Shown here in pieces: positions 33,872-45,886 of a stretch of 64,000 bases of DNA. This stretch comes from Heloderma charlesbogerti. Its lineage: Eukaryota > Chordata > Lepidosauria > Squamata > Helodermatidae. Made by a program: the position numbers and the translations under genes. The stretch lies in assembly GCA_026122225.1 (NCBI GenBank), contig JANEZZ010001570.1, positions 2,542,001 to 2,606,000 of the forward strand, in the 5' to 3' direction. The notes below the pieces were generated by a model. That model was given only the letters and a program-made list of their open reading frames with translations. It made no database searches and was not told the origin of the DNA. How positions within the stretch are numbered: the stretch's first letter is position 1; each line of letters begins with the position of its first letter.

Positions 33872-34832
33872 TAGGGATGGACAAAAGGGACTTACCTTGT
33901 CCCACAGCTTGCTTCGCGGTGAGGGGGAGGCGCTTCGGTTCTCCCCCAGAAGTTCAGGTGAGGGGGGGAGGCGCCCCACCTCGCCCAGCCGAAATTCAGG
34001 CCGGGGGGGGAGGTTCCCCATCCCTCGCCGGCGAAATTCAGGCCAGGGAGGAGTGCCCCATCTCCCTGGCTGCGAAAAAAAAAGTAAAAACACACACACA
34101 CACACACCCGTGATAGGCTACGTAACGATTTGCGTAGCCTATCATGGCTAGATTTCCAAAGTCAGCCGTGATAGGCTACGTAAATCGTCACGTAGCCTAT
34201 CACGGGTGACTTTGGGGGGAAAAAAAAAGCACGTACGCAAATGGCGGCGCCCCATGGGCGCCGCCATTTGCGTTCCTTATTTTGGCATGTCTAGTCTACG
34301 TAAAGATTTACGTAGACTACGACGAAAATAAGGGCAACGCAAATAGCGTTCCCTTATTTTCGCCGTAGTCTACGTAAATCTTTACGTAGACTACCCCTGT
34401 CCAAATAAGGAATGCAAATGGCGGCGCCCATGGGGCGCCGCCATTTGCATACACACTTTTTTTTTTCCAAAGTCACCCGTGATAGGCTATGTGACGATTT
34501 ACGTAGCCTATCACGGCTGACTTTGGAAATCTAGCCATGATAGGCTACGTAAATCGTCACGTAGCCTATCATGGGTATGTTGTTGTTTTTTTACTGTACT
34601 TTTTTATTTTGTAATGGCGGCGGCGGCGGCAGCCGGTCGGGAGACCAGCCGCTGCCCCCACCCCTGCCGAACCGCCGCCGGGACCCGCCGCCGAGAGGGA
34701 CATTCACCGAAGGTAAGTCCCATCCCGGGGGGGCGGGGGGCCAGCGGAGAATTTCCCCAACACTTTTGGGGGGCCGAATGCGTCGGCACTCGGCCTCACG
34801 AAGATTCGTGGAGAAATTCTCTGCCATCCCTA
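33872..34832. mobile_element. Palindromic hAT MITE, copy B (full two-arm form)
   Basis: Ends TAGGGATG...CATCCCTA. Flanks CTACAGTT (33,864-33,871) and CTATGGTT (34,833-34,840) are a 6/8 TSD differing by transitions. The core, about 34,109-34,578, is a global inverted repeat centred near 34,335. Each arm contains four local palindromes: GTGATAGG...CCTATCAC type at 34,110-34,145 and 34,168-34,203, 'gcaaatggcggcgcc' type at 34,236-34,272, and AGTCTACGTAAAGATTTACGTAGACT at 34,292-34,319. Outward AGGTAAGT on both strands: minus 33,890-33,897, plus 34,711-34,718. Confidence 0.88.
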
Positions 34833-34839
34833 CTATGGT

Positions 34840-35664
34840 TAGGGATGTACGAAAGTCACTTACCTTTTCGAAGGGAGACATTCGCGGTGGGGGGGAGGCA
34901 CTCCGTCCCTCCCCCCGAAATTCTCTCCGGCCGGCTCTACTCCGCTGAGATTCCGCAGAGCTGCCAGCCGGGGCCGCCCGCAGCCAGACATCCGGCCGCT
35001 GAGCAGCCTGCAGGGACGCAAATGGCAGCTGCCATAGCCGCCGCCATTTACGTCCCTGTATTTTGCCGTGATAGGCTATGTAAATATGTACGTAGCCTAT
35101 CGCGGCAAAAAAAAAAAAAAAAAAAACAGCAGACGCAAATGGCTGTGGCTATGGCGGCTGCCATTTGCGTTCCCTTCCCCCCCCCCATTTTAGCCTACGT
35201 AAATATTTATTTATTTAAATAGTAAATAATAAATATTTATTTATTTTTATTATGGCGGGGGGAAAGGGGGAATGCAAATGGCTTAGTGGCCGCCATTCGC
35301 CTTTCCCCCCCGCCATTTTAGCCTATGTAAATATTTACGTAGGCTAAAACGGGGGGGGGGGAAGGGAACGCAAATGGCGGCTGCTATAGCCACCGCCTTT
35401 TGCATCCGCTGTTTTGTTTTGTTTTTTGCTGTAATAGGCTACGTAAATACTTACATAGCCTATCACAGCTATAATGAAGAAGCGAATGGCGGCCGCAGAC
35501 GCAGCCACCATTCTCAAGTCAGCGCGGACGGCAGCAGGTAAGTGCTCCATTTCGCGCACCTTTTGTGGGGTGGGGGGGCTTCGTTCCGCCATGGATTTCG
35601 TGGGGCTGAATGCACTGGCATTCGTCCTCACCGAGATCCTTGGCGGAATTCTCTGGCATCCCTA
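34840..35664. mobile_element. Palindromic hAT MITE, copy C, abutting B
   Basis: TAGGGATG...CATCCCTA ends. Flanks ACTATGGT (34,832-34,839) and ACTACGGT (35,665-35,672) are a 7/8 TSD, so C inserted into the right-hand TSD of B. Palindromes at about 35,065-35,105, 35,195-35,242 (TTTATT type), 35,320-35,350 and 35,430-35,468. Outward AGGTAAGT: minus 34,858-34,865, plus 35,536-35,543. It resembles copy G at its right end. Confidence 0.85.
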
Positions 35665-35672
35665 ACTACGGT

Positions 35673-36494
35673 AATGCCAAACAGCAGAGAGGAACGCTGT
35701 TTCACACCAGCACCAGCACAGAGCATTCTGGGGTCCAATTTGGTCGCCCTTATAGAAGATTTTTCATCTCTATTTCTCAAAACTAGATCACTCTCATGAG
35801 GTCATTGCTAGTTGCTGGATATGCACGTCATTTGTAAATCAGACAGAGGCCAGAGGTTGATCGTGAAGCGTGAGGATTTTGAAAACGTACAGCGTTTGTT
35901 TCTCATTCCGATCTTAGCATCTTAATGAGATTGCCCCCATACACCCCCTGTTTTCCACAGCAGCATTTACCTCAGTTAGATTCCCTTTTGCAGTCTGTCA
36001 AAGTGGTGTCAAGCTATTTTAACATGAACCTCTGCTATTATAACGTGAACTCCAGTCCCCTGATACAACAGTGCTGGCAGCACTATTAGAAATCTCAGTG
36101 TAATGTTTTGTGTTGCTTTTTCCCTTCTATCTGTAAGCACTGAAATCTGTGTGACCACACTGAGGAGCCACACGCTTTGGCACACCACTCTTTAGCTTTA
36201 TGCGTCACTCTTTCATGCCATGTTTTAATACCAGATGCATACATATAAACACACACACGCCGCAAAATATATTTACACATCACCAGGCTCTAAAATAGCT
36301 GTTACCACATGGGGAAAAAATCTTGCTGTTGTTGTGAGCAGCTGACTGAAAACATCAACTCTGTGTGTCGCGGCTAAACAAATAGGTAGCAAAAAGTTAG
36401 CATCCACTAAGAAATAGATTAAGTCAGAAACGATAGCATAAAACCATTCAGATCATTCAGCATAATGAAACATTAAGGTCATGGCTACTATACG
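35673..36494. other. Non-coding sequence
   Basis: No gene or repeat recognised. Confidence 0.5.
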
Positions 36495-36634
36495 CAGGGA
36501 TGGGCAACTTGTGTGTCAGTCTAGATGCTGTTGGTCTGCAACTCCCATCAGCCCTAGCCAGCATAACCAATGGTGAGGCATGATGGGAGTTGCAGTCGAA
36601 CAACATCTGGATGAACACAAGTCGCCCACCCCTG
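36495..36634. mobile_element. Small palindromic hAT-like MITE
   Basis: Ends CAGGGATGGGCAACTTGTG and, inverted, CAGGGGTGGGCGACTTGTG. The stem pairs 'gcaactcccatcagccc' with 'tgatgggagttgc'. Flanking octamers do not match. Related palindromes lie at 56,595-56,711 and, as fragments, near 40,185-40,260 and 41,132-41,195. Confidence 0.7.
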
Positions 36635-36639
36635 ATAGA

Positions 36640-37004
36640 AAAGGCCTGGTCTTCAAGACTCTGATTAGACAAAGAACTGGATATTTATGTACACAAATAT
36701 CTTGTGATTTTATTTGTAATCAGCTAGTTGGGGCCAAACTACATGTTGCATGGTTGGGCATTTACTAAAATTTATGGACTGGCAAAGGTCTAATGCTGAC
36801 TGAAGATTTTGTGTTTGTGTTGAATTAATATGCCTTAATATTTAAAGAACATCAGAAGATCTCTGCAGGATCAAGCCAAGTGTTTATGTAGTAGGCCATC
36901 ATTCAGTTTTCTAAGAATGACCTGCCTATGACATTGCTGAGAGTTTTCGTATACTGATTTTTTTGCTTCATATGTTATAAGTAGTTTACAGTTGTGTTTA
37001 ATTG
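36640..37004. other. Non-coding sequence
   Basis: No gene or repeat recognised. Confidence 0.5.
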
Positions 37005-37072
37005 TTATTGTAAGCCACCCAGAGAACCTTGTTATTGGACAGCATATAAATATTACTAATAAATAAATAAAA
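37005..37072 (+). repeat. LINE 3' tail fragment
   Basis: 'tattgtaagccacccagaga' followed by 'gacagcatataaatatt' and (AATA)n, the sense form of an L2-like 3' end. Confidence 0.65.
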
Positions 37073-37079
37073 TGCTGGT

Positions 37080-39400
37080 TGGAATATTCATGGAGTTGTT
37101 TTTTAAGATGACCTCAGTACAGAATGTTACTTTCTTTTAAAAGCAGTGAATATTTATTAGTGCTGTGCTGAATCCCATCCCATATTTTCGGGAATTTTTT
37201 CTCTCCCTGTGATAGCGGCATTGTTTTTTCTGCCTCTTTTGCAGGGAGGGGGAGAATTTCAGAGAATTTTCTCCTTGGGGAGGGGAGCAGGGTTTCCACA
37301 TGCTTCTTTAGTTTGAGAAGTGGCTGAAGGATCTTATTTCTATTGTTTGTTTGTTTGAAAAACACCCCCAGCACCAAACCCTTCTCTAGCCTGGCAGTAC
37401 TTCTTGAACTCCCATGAGACCATGTGACCTCACCCTCTCCACCCTCTTTCTTTCAGGAAGAACTCCCAGTTGCAGAAGCTTCTTTGCAAAGAACAAATAG
37501 GGCATTTGGAGCTTTAGAAAAACGCTTATCTTGCTTGTTCTGCGTTGCTGCGAGGAAGAACAGAATTCTTCTAAAGCTCTAAAATCCCTGCTTGCTCATG
37601 TTTTGCAAAGAAGCTTCTGCAGCCCCAGAGCCTTTCCTGAATGCCTATTGGACAGGGCGAGGTCATGTGGTCTCATGGGAGTTCAGAAAGTGCTCCAGGG
37701 CTGGCAAAGAGTCCTGGGCTCTGTAAGTGCAGGGGGTGTATTAAAAAAATAAAAATAGAAATAGAAAGAACACCCTTCAACCACAGCCAACGCTTAAAGA
37801 GGTAAGCTGAAATCCTGTCCTCTTCCCCAAGAAGAAAGTTACTTGAAATTCTCACCTCTCCCAGCCTCTTCCACCAGAGTTTTCATTTGGCCCCCACCCC
37901 TCCACAGAAGGCCCCAAATGGAAGAATCAAAATGTTCAGCACAGCACTAATATTTATGCACACAGCTCTGTGCATTATGGACTTTTTTGAAGATTTGCTT
38001 GAGATCTCCTGACAGTTTCTCACTATTACAGTCCAATTACCTTGTGTGGGTAAGGCTGAATGATAATAGATGCTGCTATTGTCGTGGTTTTCCTCCCAGT
38101 AAAGCATAAAGGAACCTCAAGGGTGTGTTAGAATGAAATAGACTACAGGAAATTGAAGCCTCTCCAATCAATCAGTACATAATTGATGCTGGCACAACAA
38201 CTGGGAACTAATAGATGGAGCAGTTTTATTTGTCTGTCTTCTGTTCAAATTACAGTGTCTCCATTTTGTACAGTGCTCAAACCCTGGAAACCCAGCCCTG
38301 AAACAGAAGCATCCCCAGCTGAACGTTTCTCTCAACAAGAGCCCCTGAAGAGAAATTAATTACTTCCACACAGCCAAGAGATGGTTGATAATGGAGCCCT
38401 TGGGTTAGGTGCCACTCCTAAGACAAAAGAAACAATTTGTTAAAGTAATCTTGGGAATATTTTTCACTCAGACCGCTGTGAACAGCTTTCTGACCTAGTC
38501 GGGTACCATGTGAACTCCATGGTGATAGACAGCACTGAAAAATGGGGGTGGGTGGGGAAGGGGGGAGAAGGAAGGTTCACACAATCCAGGTTCAAGCTTG
38601 AAGTGTTCCTTTTATAACCCCCGTGACTGCAAACTGCCAACACTTGGCAGATTCATTTATTCTGAACAGTCCTTGGGAAAGCAGTTCAAGAAGCAGAAGG
38701 CAGTCAGTGTCTGAGCACCGTTTAAAGATCCAGATAACAGGATCAAGGGAAGAGTTAAAAATAGAGCTTGATCATTCTTTTAAAATTAGAGATTTGTATG
38801 CACAGTTGAGTCACTTTTAAATCTTTGAAACAGATCACAGAAGACCCTATTGTCTACATAGGTTTTAGATATGGTAACAGAGATGGACAAATCAGTCTAT
38901 TTCTGGTCCATGTCAGTTTCAACTGTGTTAATTCATAAGTCTGTTCCATCCTGTTTCCTCATCAATCTAAAATAATAATTTTTTAAAAGGATGAACATTT
39001 GCATTACTTTTTACTTACATGTTTTTCACAAAATGAATGAACTAGCCGAGTGACTTTATAACATAAAAGGAGATGAAACATTCTGGCTGATTTACTATAT
39101 GATAGTTTGATGAAACCCTGACCTATTTATAAGCTTTGATATTCAGACTCATTGCCTCTGGAATTCCCTCTCTGGGCTTCTTGTTATAGATGGTTTATGG
39201 ATTAAAAACCCTTAGCATACTACAATTCCTCTGTCCTTTTAGTGGCAAAAATCAATGTCATGGCATGTTATTTTTTTAACCTTACCTCTGTTCATCTGTT
39301 TTCAAGAAGGGCTGAAATGCTAAGCATTCTTACCTGGAATTAAGCTATGGAGGAGAGACCGGATATCAGAGGTGCAGTAGCACTGGTGGATTTTCTGCAT
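37080..39400. other. Mostly unique non-coding sequence
   Basis: A worn inverted pair is visible around 37,190-37,330 and 37,790-37,945 ('gtgctgtgctgaa' / 'ttcagcacagcac'; 'gaagtgg' / 'ccacttc'), enclosing a second inverse pair ('cccatgagaccatgtgacctc' with 'gaggtcatgtggtctcatggg' at about 37,410 and 37,660). This indicates an 800-bp foldback element of low identity. No gene recognised. Confidence 0.4.
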
Positions 39401-39401
39401 C

Positions 39402-39475
39402 GGCGGGGGGGGGGCACTAGACTAGATGGCATTTGAGGTCCCTTTCCACCCTTTCTATGATTCTATGAATTCAGA
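39402..39475 (+). repeat. CR1 3' end
   Basis: 'ctagactagatggcatttga', 'ggtccctttccaccc' and the terminal 'attctatgattctatg' are the diagnostic CR1 3' end with its short octamer-like repeats. Only about 70 bp remain. Confidence 0.75.
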
Positions 39476-39479
39476 TCAA

Positions 39480-40788
39480 TAGGACAGACTTCCTTAGTTC
39501 AGGGACAATGGATTATCAAGGTACTGCTGCTAACATGAATTTCCTTGGTCCCTGTATTGTAAGCCTAGCTGTATTTCTCATCTTATCCTGCCATGTCTGT
39601 GGAGCAAAAGACTGAAATGGTGAGCACATGAAACACTGGGCTTCTCTGCAGAGGCTTTTTATTCCACAACTTTACCAGGGTTTCTGCTTCCAGATTCTTT
39701 GTGGGATTAAGAAAGGCCCTTTCCACACACTTCTGCTTTTTGTCACAGGGAGTTCCTTTATCTGTAAGCTGTTTATGTTTCATTATACAGCCACTTGGTG
39801 GTGCTGTGGTATAGCTGCTGTTGAAGTGCAACTTCCTCTTTTCATGGAGAAATTCAACTCACAACATTTAGGTAGCTCATTATCTCCAATCTTTAAAAAA
39901 AAAAAAAAACAGGATAAAGATAAGAAAGGATGGGAGAGGCCCTGGAGGCTGACAACATCATGTAAAGGACCTGCAAACTTCCATGAGTAACCAATCTCCA
40001 TCGCAGGATAAAAGCCTCATGTAGAGAGGCTCATTGATTGAAGGTTATTTTCACTGTACCCCCGCCCCCCCCCCGAGGACCCTACAGGCCTATTTGTTTT
40101 CTGAGCTGCAGATGTTCTTTTGGAAACCCCCTTATAGAGCATCTGCTGCCCCACTTTGAATCTTTTACAGGAAGCATTCCTCCAACCCAGTTGCTGTCCA
40201 GTTGTGTTGGACTATAATTCCTATCACCTCCAGCCAGCATGCCATGACTTGGGGAAGGCTGTACTATGTTGATCAGCTAACTTTTGTGAATGGCATCTAC
40301 AATTAGCTCTTTGGGCAGATTCATCTGAATTTCTACTGGGTTTTATTAGGGCTTTATTTTCTGTGCAAGGCAATGCTGCTAGTGTCCTCAGGGACAAAAC
40401 CGCCTCTGGCAGTGAAGCAGCTGGCTCCATGCTGTTTGGCCATCGTGTGGCAATCATGTTACATATTCCTTCATAAATAACTCAAGAGGCTGTGGTTTTC
40501 CCCTTGATAAAACCTTTCCTCTTTCTCTCTGGCATGAGGTGAATGAGGTTGGACCCTTTTAATAATTAAGACTAGCCTGCTTCTGGTTTCTGGTGCAATT
40601 TAAACCCTGGATTATCACACAATCTGAGCAGATACAAAACCACAGTGTTATTCAGCTGGAAAACACTCCAAAATCTATGAGCAGCATCTTTTTAAAAGCT
40701 CAAATAATCTCTCTCTTTTGTAGCAGGGGGTGGGGGTGGAGGTGATATTTAATCTTTAGTAGCTAGTGACATTGATACAACCGGTCTG
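39480..40788. other. Mostly unique non-coding sequence
   Basis: Fragment of the 'ttggactataattcctatca' palindromic MITE near 40,205. Otherwise nothing recognised. Confidence 0.45.
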
Positions 40789-40789
40789 C

Positions 40790-40868
40790 ACAACTTATTT
40801 ATTTATAGCATTTGTATCCTGACTTTCAGCCAAAAAGGCTCCTAGAGTGGCTTACAAAGAGGAGAAAT
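40790..40868 (-). repeat. LINE 3' tail fragment, antisense
   Basis: 'ttatttatttatagcatttg' then 'cctagagtggcttacaaag', the inverse of an L2-like tail. Confidence 0.6.
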
Positions 40869-40869
40869 A

Positions 40870-41814
40870 AGTCAGTCCCGGCCCACAGGCTTATGACCTA
40901 AAAGACATGACACAAAAGGAAAAGGGGTGGTGGAGGGAAGCAATTTCAAGCACTCATGGAGTTGGATCTAAACACAGTGGAAGGGCTGCTTCTGAAGGCT
41001 TCAGCAGTAGCAGCAGAAAGTAGAGGAGCTTTCAGCTGGAGCTGTATCCATGCCTGATGGAAGGTGCCTGACTGCTGCTGCTTCTCCCTTTGATGACCTC
41101 AGCAATGATTCTCTTGTTATCCACTACATCAGCTTTTCCCAACCTGGTGCCCCCCAGATGAGTTGTACTGCAATTCCTATCATTCCCAGCCAGCTTCTGC
41201 ATGAAAACTGTATGCTCTGCCTCTGAACAACAGCCTGAGCAGAATGTAGTTTACCGACCATGCATGGCACCCTACCAAGAGTGCAAGAAATCTGTCTTTG
41301 CAACCTGCCAGGGGAGAGTGAAGCAGCTGGCAGCACCAAATAGGTAGATGATGGGATGCAGCCAGCTTCATGAATCACAGTTTGTGCTAGGCCTTCACTA
41401 TAGGATGAGTGAGGCAGTTAAGAATGTAGCAGGATAGGGGGGCAGAAACCCCCGACAACTATCTATATCTAATTGGTTTTCTGATCATCCTGCCTCTTGA
41501 CGTAGTCACACATAACTTAGAGTCCACAGTCTTCTCTGGTGTTTCAGTGGCACATTGTGCTACAACTGTTCTACTTCTGCTGTCTTGAGACTGATTATTA
41601 TAGGTACTAAGATTTGTAAGATTTCCTGAGATGAATATGATGATGATCCAGCCAAATAAACCTGATGGGAAATGGAAAAGAAATTAAACAATGTCTTATA
41701 ACTCCATGGATTAGCTCTGTCTAATACTATTACAGTGATGCATAAATTATACAGTAACTGATAGCAATGTGAAACTTGTTCATTGGAACTAGTTACATCC
41801 AGATAGTACCATCC
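40870..41814. other. Non-coding sequence
   Basis: Only a fragment of the 'gtactgcaattcctatca' MITE near 41,165 is recognised. Confidence 0.45.
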
Positions 41815-41948
<134 letters not shown>

Positions 41949-42179
41949 TTCTGTTTAAATGTGTCTTAGGTTTTTATTTTTGATACAGTCCTGAATATAC
42001 TGAATAGTTTATTGAACCCTTTGTATAATGAATATCTTCTATTTTAAAAACAAACAAATTAATAATAGTCCACACACTTATTCCTCCCTCCTCATTCTCT
42101 CATGGTCATAGCCTTGTAATATAATAAATCATATATATATATAAATATATATATATATACAAACACACACACACATTTC

Positions 42180-43375
42180 TCCAATAGGATTCCAATTATT
42201 TTTAATGGCTTCATTCAGACATAAAACCTGCCTAACAGGATTATTTTATAAAATAGTTTTTAACAATAAACAAATCAGTAATCAAACGGCTGGTTCTAAC
42301 ACCAGCCATTGTCTAGCAGAATGGAAACCAGTACCAGATCAGATTATCCCTTCCCCTGCATGAGACCCGCTAGAGCAGACTTGGGATGCACATGGGGGGG
42401 GGGGGCTTCAGCAGGTAGGCGAGGGTGGAGAAGTCCTGTTGCACCAGTGGAAGTCCCATTCCGTGATCTGAAGTCTGGTCATGTCATGTTGGATCCAGCC
42501 CAGAGAGGGGAGATCCTGAGGTGATTATCATTCTAAATCATTTATTTGATATATTTTTGTTGTATAGGTAAAGGGCATGACTCTAAGACTCAGCAGGCCT
42601 CAAATACAACTGTCTTTCATTTACCACACACAGAACTGCAGAATTTAGCAGAAGCTCCACCCACTGCTGCTACTCCCAGCTCTACAGGAGCTGGCAAGGT
42701 TCAAAGCAATAACTAACACACAGTACACCCCCCCCCCGAATACATAACAATTTAAAATGTAACTTTGCACGGTATTTACTATTCCTTTGATGTTCCAATC
42801 ACTCTGATTGCTGCTCTTTATTCTCTCAGGACTTGTTAATGAAATGCTTTACAAAAGCACCTAATCTCTTTTTATAGGAGTTATGCTCTCCTTTTTCCTC
42901 TCTTCGATGGTTAGCGTTCAGGTGCTATTCTTCCTTTGTAGGAAACACATTAGAATTTAAAAACTCCACCCATGTTGCATTGGACATCTGTATGCAGAAA
43001 AAGCCTGATATTCAACTGCAGCAATCACTGGAGTAACCAGTGCAGATGGAATATTATCTTTCATTGAGGATAGTATTAAAATTTTATGCTATCATTCAGT
43101 CCACTGTCTTACAGAAGTGTAAACTGGAATTTAGGTTTTGCCTGCAATTATCTGACACAGTCACCCCAGTCTAGTAATTAGTGGGCAGAAGAAGTTTCCT
43201 GCATATAGACCACTTTGCATAGAAGATGCACAGGAAAGGGGGTGGGGGCAGTGATGGCTGCATAGAGTAAAGACAAATGTCTGCACTAAGCATCTGGATC
43301 ACTGCTCATCACGTGTAACTGGGCTGAGCTGACACAATTGCCTCAGCTTCATCAATCATCTGCAGGGGGGTGGAG
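42180..43375. other. Non-coding sequence
   Basis: G-run at 42,393-42,404 and C-run at 42,728-42,737. No gene or repeat recognised. Confidence 0.5.
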
Positions 43376-43379
43376 GCTA

Positions 43380-43905
43380 GGGTAGCCATGTGTCCTACTT
43401 TACACAGGACAGCCCTCTATTTGAACAGCCGTCAAATGACAGTCTTCTATTTTAAGACATCCTCTGTTTGAACCAGTTCAAGTCTGGTTTAACGATAAAA
43501 TGCTATAAGGAGGGAGAGCAGGAGCCTTGAAGTTACCAATCAAGTTAGTACCTGAACAGCAGACTGAGCTGGCACATTGATCACCTGGTCTCAGTTGTCC
43601 CCAGTCTGGTGAGATGCTCTACTTAAATTATTTATATAGCCTATATATATAAATTAGCATATGCAATTTTTATGCAAATCTGGTCACAGTCTTTCCCGCT
43701 ATGGTGAGATGTATTTTATTTCTATTTAGGTTATAGTAATTACTTCTAAATTTGCATCTAGGCATTTAAGTTAGCATAGGCAAATTTTATTCAAACCTGG
43801 CTGTATCCTCTTTTGTCTTTTTTTGATGATCTATTTCTTCTTTTTTGGCAAGGTGTAAACAGCCACTCTAAAGGGGGTGAGAATGAATACAGGCTCCCTC
43901 CTATG
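43380..43905. repeat. Unclassified repeat with a partner at 55.35-55.55 kb
   Basis: The right part ('gtcctcttttgtc'-like phrase, then 'tcttcttttttgg', 'gtgtaaacagccac') matches 55,470-55,545 ('gtcctcttttgttc', 'tcttcttttttgt', 'gtataagcggccac'). The segment 'agcagactgagctgg' also matches 'agcagactgagtaga' at 55,353. The left end 'tagggtagccatgtgtccta' suggests a hAT-type terminus, but TSDs were not found. Confidence 0.45.
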
Positions 43906-43998
43906 TTCCATGTCCCAGAAGATGACTGATGCTATGAACACTGTTTCATTGTCACGATCTGTTCAGTAGGTTCACTAGGGTGAACTGTTCAGTTCACT

Positions 43999-44240
43999 AG
44001 GGATGTCAGAGAAATGTGCAAGTCTGATTCTGCAGACTTGCAGATCATTTTTTCACTTCAGGGGTGATTCATGCTAATCCACTTTAGTTAATGTGGATTA
44101 ATTTATGCAGATTAGTGCATTGGTGCTCATGCATGTTAACGCTCGTGCGAATTAGCACTAATGTGAGTGAGAGCTAGAACAAAATTCTGATTTAAAAAAT
44201 ACGATTCTGTCAATGCTCGAATCCATACCTCCCTAGTCAG
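43999..44240. mobile_element. hAT-like MITE, ends uncertain
   Basis: Starts TAGGGATGTCAGAGAAA exactly like the element at 29,262. The interior has repeated inverse 'ctaatccac'/'gtggatta' phrases. The right end near 'cctccctag' is a poor match to CATCCCTA and no matching octamers flank it. Confidence 0.45.
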
Positions 44241-44864
44241 GACAGAGATATGTATAAAGCCTCTGCAGCATATAGAGTGGTCAGATATCTTTGCTATACT
44301 GGACTTCCCCCATTTTAGGCTTGTGTCAGGAGAAACATCTGTTGTCATGCTTGACTGGTAAAAATCCAGGATTGTGGATTGGACACTGTGTGCCTATGCA
44401 GTTTGATTGGTTTTTGTTGATGTTGTTGTTGTCTCTGTGGGTGATTGCTTGGCTAGCGGAGTGTCTTTTTTATTGGATGCTACAGCTGTGCACACCATCA
44501 GGCTGGAGGGTAAGGAAGACAAACAGGGAAGGAGAAGATGGCAGGATGAGTGCAAGTGGGCAAACAGTAGACAGCTCTCTAGGCATGGGCTCGCGCAGGA
44601 CATCAAAGAGTAGAAAGCTAGGTCCAGTCAAGAGCAAACTGCTGCTGTTTTCATTTTTCTTGAGCAGCACACATAGCAGTCCTTCCCCTTTCTTGCTTGT
44701 TGAGTTAAAACATATTCCAGATCCAGCCAGCCCTAGTGATAAGGCAGGTATGTTAAAAATTAATGTGTTCTAATTATTTGGGAGTCAGGGTCAAAGTGGG
44801 ACTGGGGCTCAGGGCAGCCACAATGTCTGTTCTCCTCCAAGGATGGTACGGAGGATGATTTCCT

Positions 44865-45232
44865 TCCTTGCTTCCTTTTTTTTTTCCATTTCATTTCATT
44901 GTATGGCCTTCTCTGTGGTGGCTCCCTGATTGTGGAATGGTCTCCCCACTGAGGTCTGCCTGGCGCCAACATTGTCATATTTCTGGCGCCAGATCAAGAC
45001 TTTCCTCTACTCCCAGGCATTTGACAGCATATGAGAAGGTTTTTGTGTAACAGGCCCTGGGATTTTTACTTTTGATCGTGTAAAATTATTTTATATGTTT
45101 GTATGTGAATGGTTTTATATTATATTACTGTATTGTATTTTTATGGTTTTAATCTTTGTAAAGTGCCCAGAGAGCTTGGCTGTTGGGCAGGATAGAAATA
45201 TTATAAATGAAATGAAAAAGAAGAAAAATGGA
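44865..45232 (+). mobile_element. L2-like LINE 3' end, 5'-truncated
   Basis: Plus-strand translation from about 44,905 reads a worn L2 C-terminus with an 'APxLWNGLP'-like phrase ('tggaatggtctccccactga') and a stop near 45,030. The 3' untranslated tail with 'gtaaagtgcccagagagctt', 'gttgggcaggatagaaat' and a short A-rich end follows. Confidence 0.65.
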
Positions 45233-45354
45233 GCTGCAACCAATTAAAAGATACTGCCTCATACACACAATCTTTTCCACTGTCTTTTTTTTCCAAGAAA
45301 AAAAGAAGAGGGAACAGCGAAAATCTGAGAAAGAGGGAAATGGGGGCATGGGTA

Positions 45355-45425
45355 ATAATTTTATTTATGTATTTATTCATTCATTTCATTTCTATACCAT
45401 TCAATAGCCAAAGCTCTCTGACAAA
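45355..45425 (-). repeat. LINE 3' tail fragment, antisense
   Basis: 'ttttatttatgtatttattc' then 'accattcaatagccaaagc'; the same phrase occurs near 590. Confidence 0.55.
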
Positions 45426-45700
45426 AGCACCCCACCACCTACTTGCACCCCCCCTCCTCATTTTCACATTTACCTCATCACGTTTGCGACATGCTTTCAT
45501 TTTGTACCTTTTTTTTACTGGAAAGCTCCATAGCTGGAAAAAAAAAATAGAATGTAAACCTCTTGGTCCCTTCATCTTGCAAGAACAAAACCAAAATAAG
45601 CCTGGTCTGAGGCACATACGATCACATTCCCCATTTCTCACCCTCCCCTGCTAGTGACTTATATTTAGTCACTATGTATCTCTGGACAAAACCCTTAAAA

Positions 45701-45886
45701 AATGCCCTCACCCCGGCGCCAGCTTGTCTGGCTGAAAGGGGGGGCCATTGCGGGCGGGTGGGGTGACAAGACGTAGGGGCCTCTGATTGGTGCACCCCAG
45801 TGGCACCACCATGCAGGGAGGGGCAGGCTGAGCTGCCTTAAACGCAGCTCCCCCTCCCAATCTCAGCTCTCTGGCTCGACGCAGCT
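45701..45886 (+). repeat. Split direct repeat A1
   Basis: 186 bp starting 'aatgccctcaccc' and ending 'ctcgacgcagct'. About three differences by eye from A2. It marks the left end of the Ngaro-like element. Confidence 0.93.

Noticed and set aside
34109..34578. Regularly spaced palindromic repeats resembling a CRISPR array
   Set aside because: The repeats sit inside a hAT MITE with defined ends, are mirrored in a second arm, and the DNA is vertebrate; there are no unique spacers of uniform length or cas genes.
34614..35222. 202-codon plus-strand frame
   Set aside because: It runs across the junction of MITEs B and C and consists of Ala/Gly/Pro-rich translation of GC-rich palindromes.
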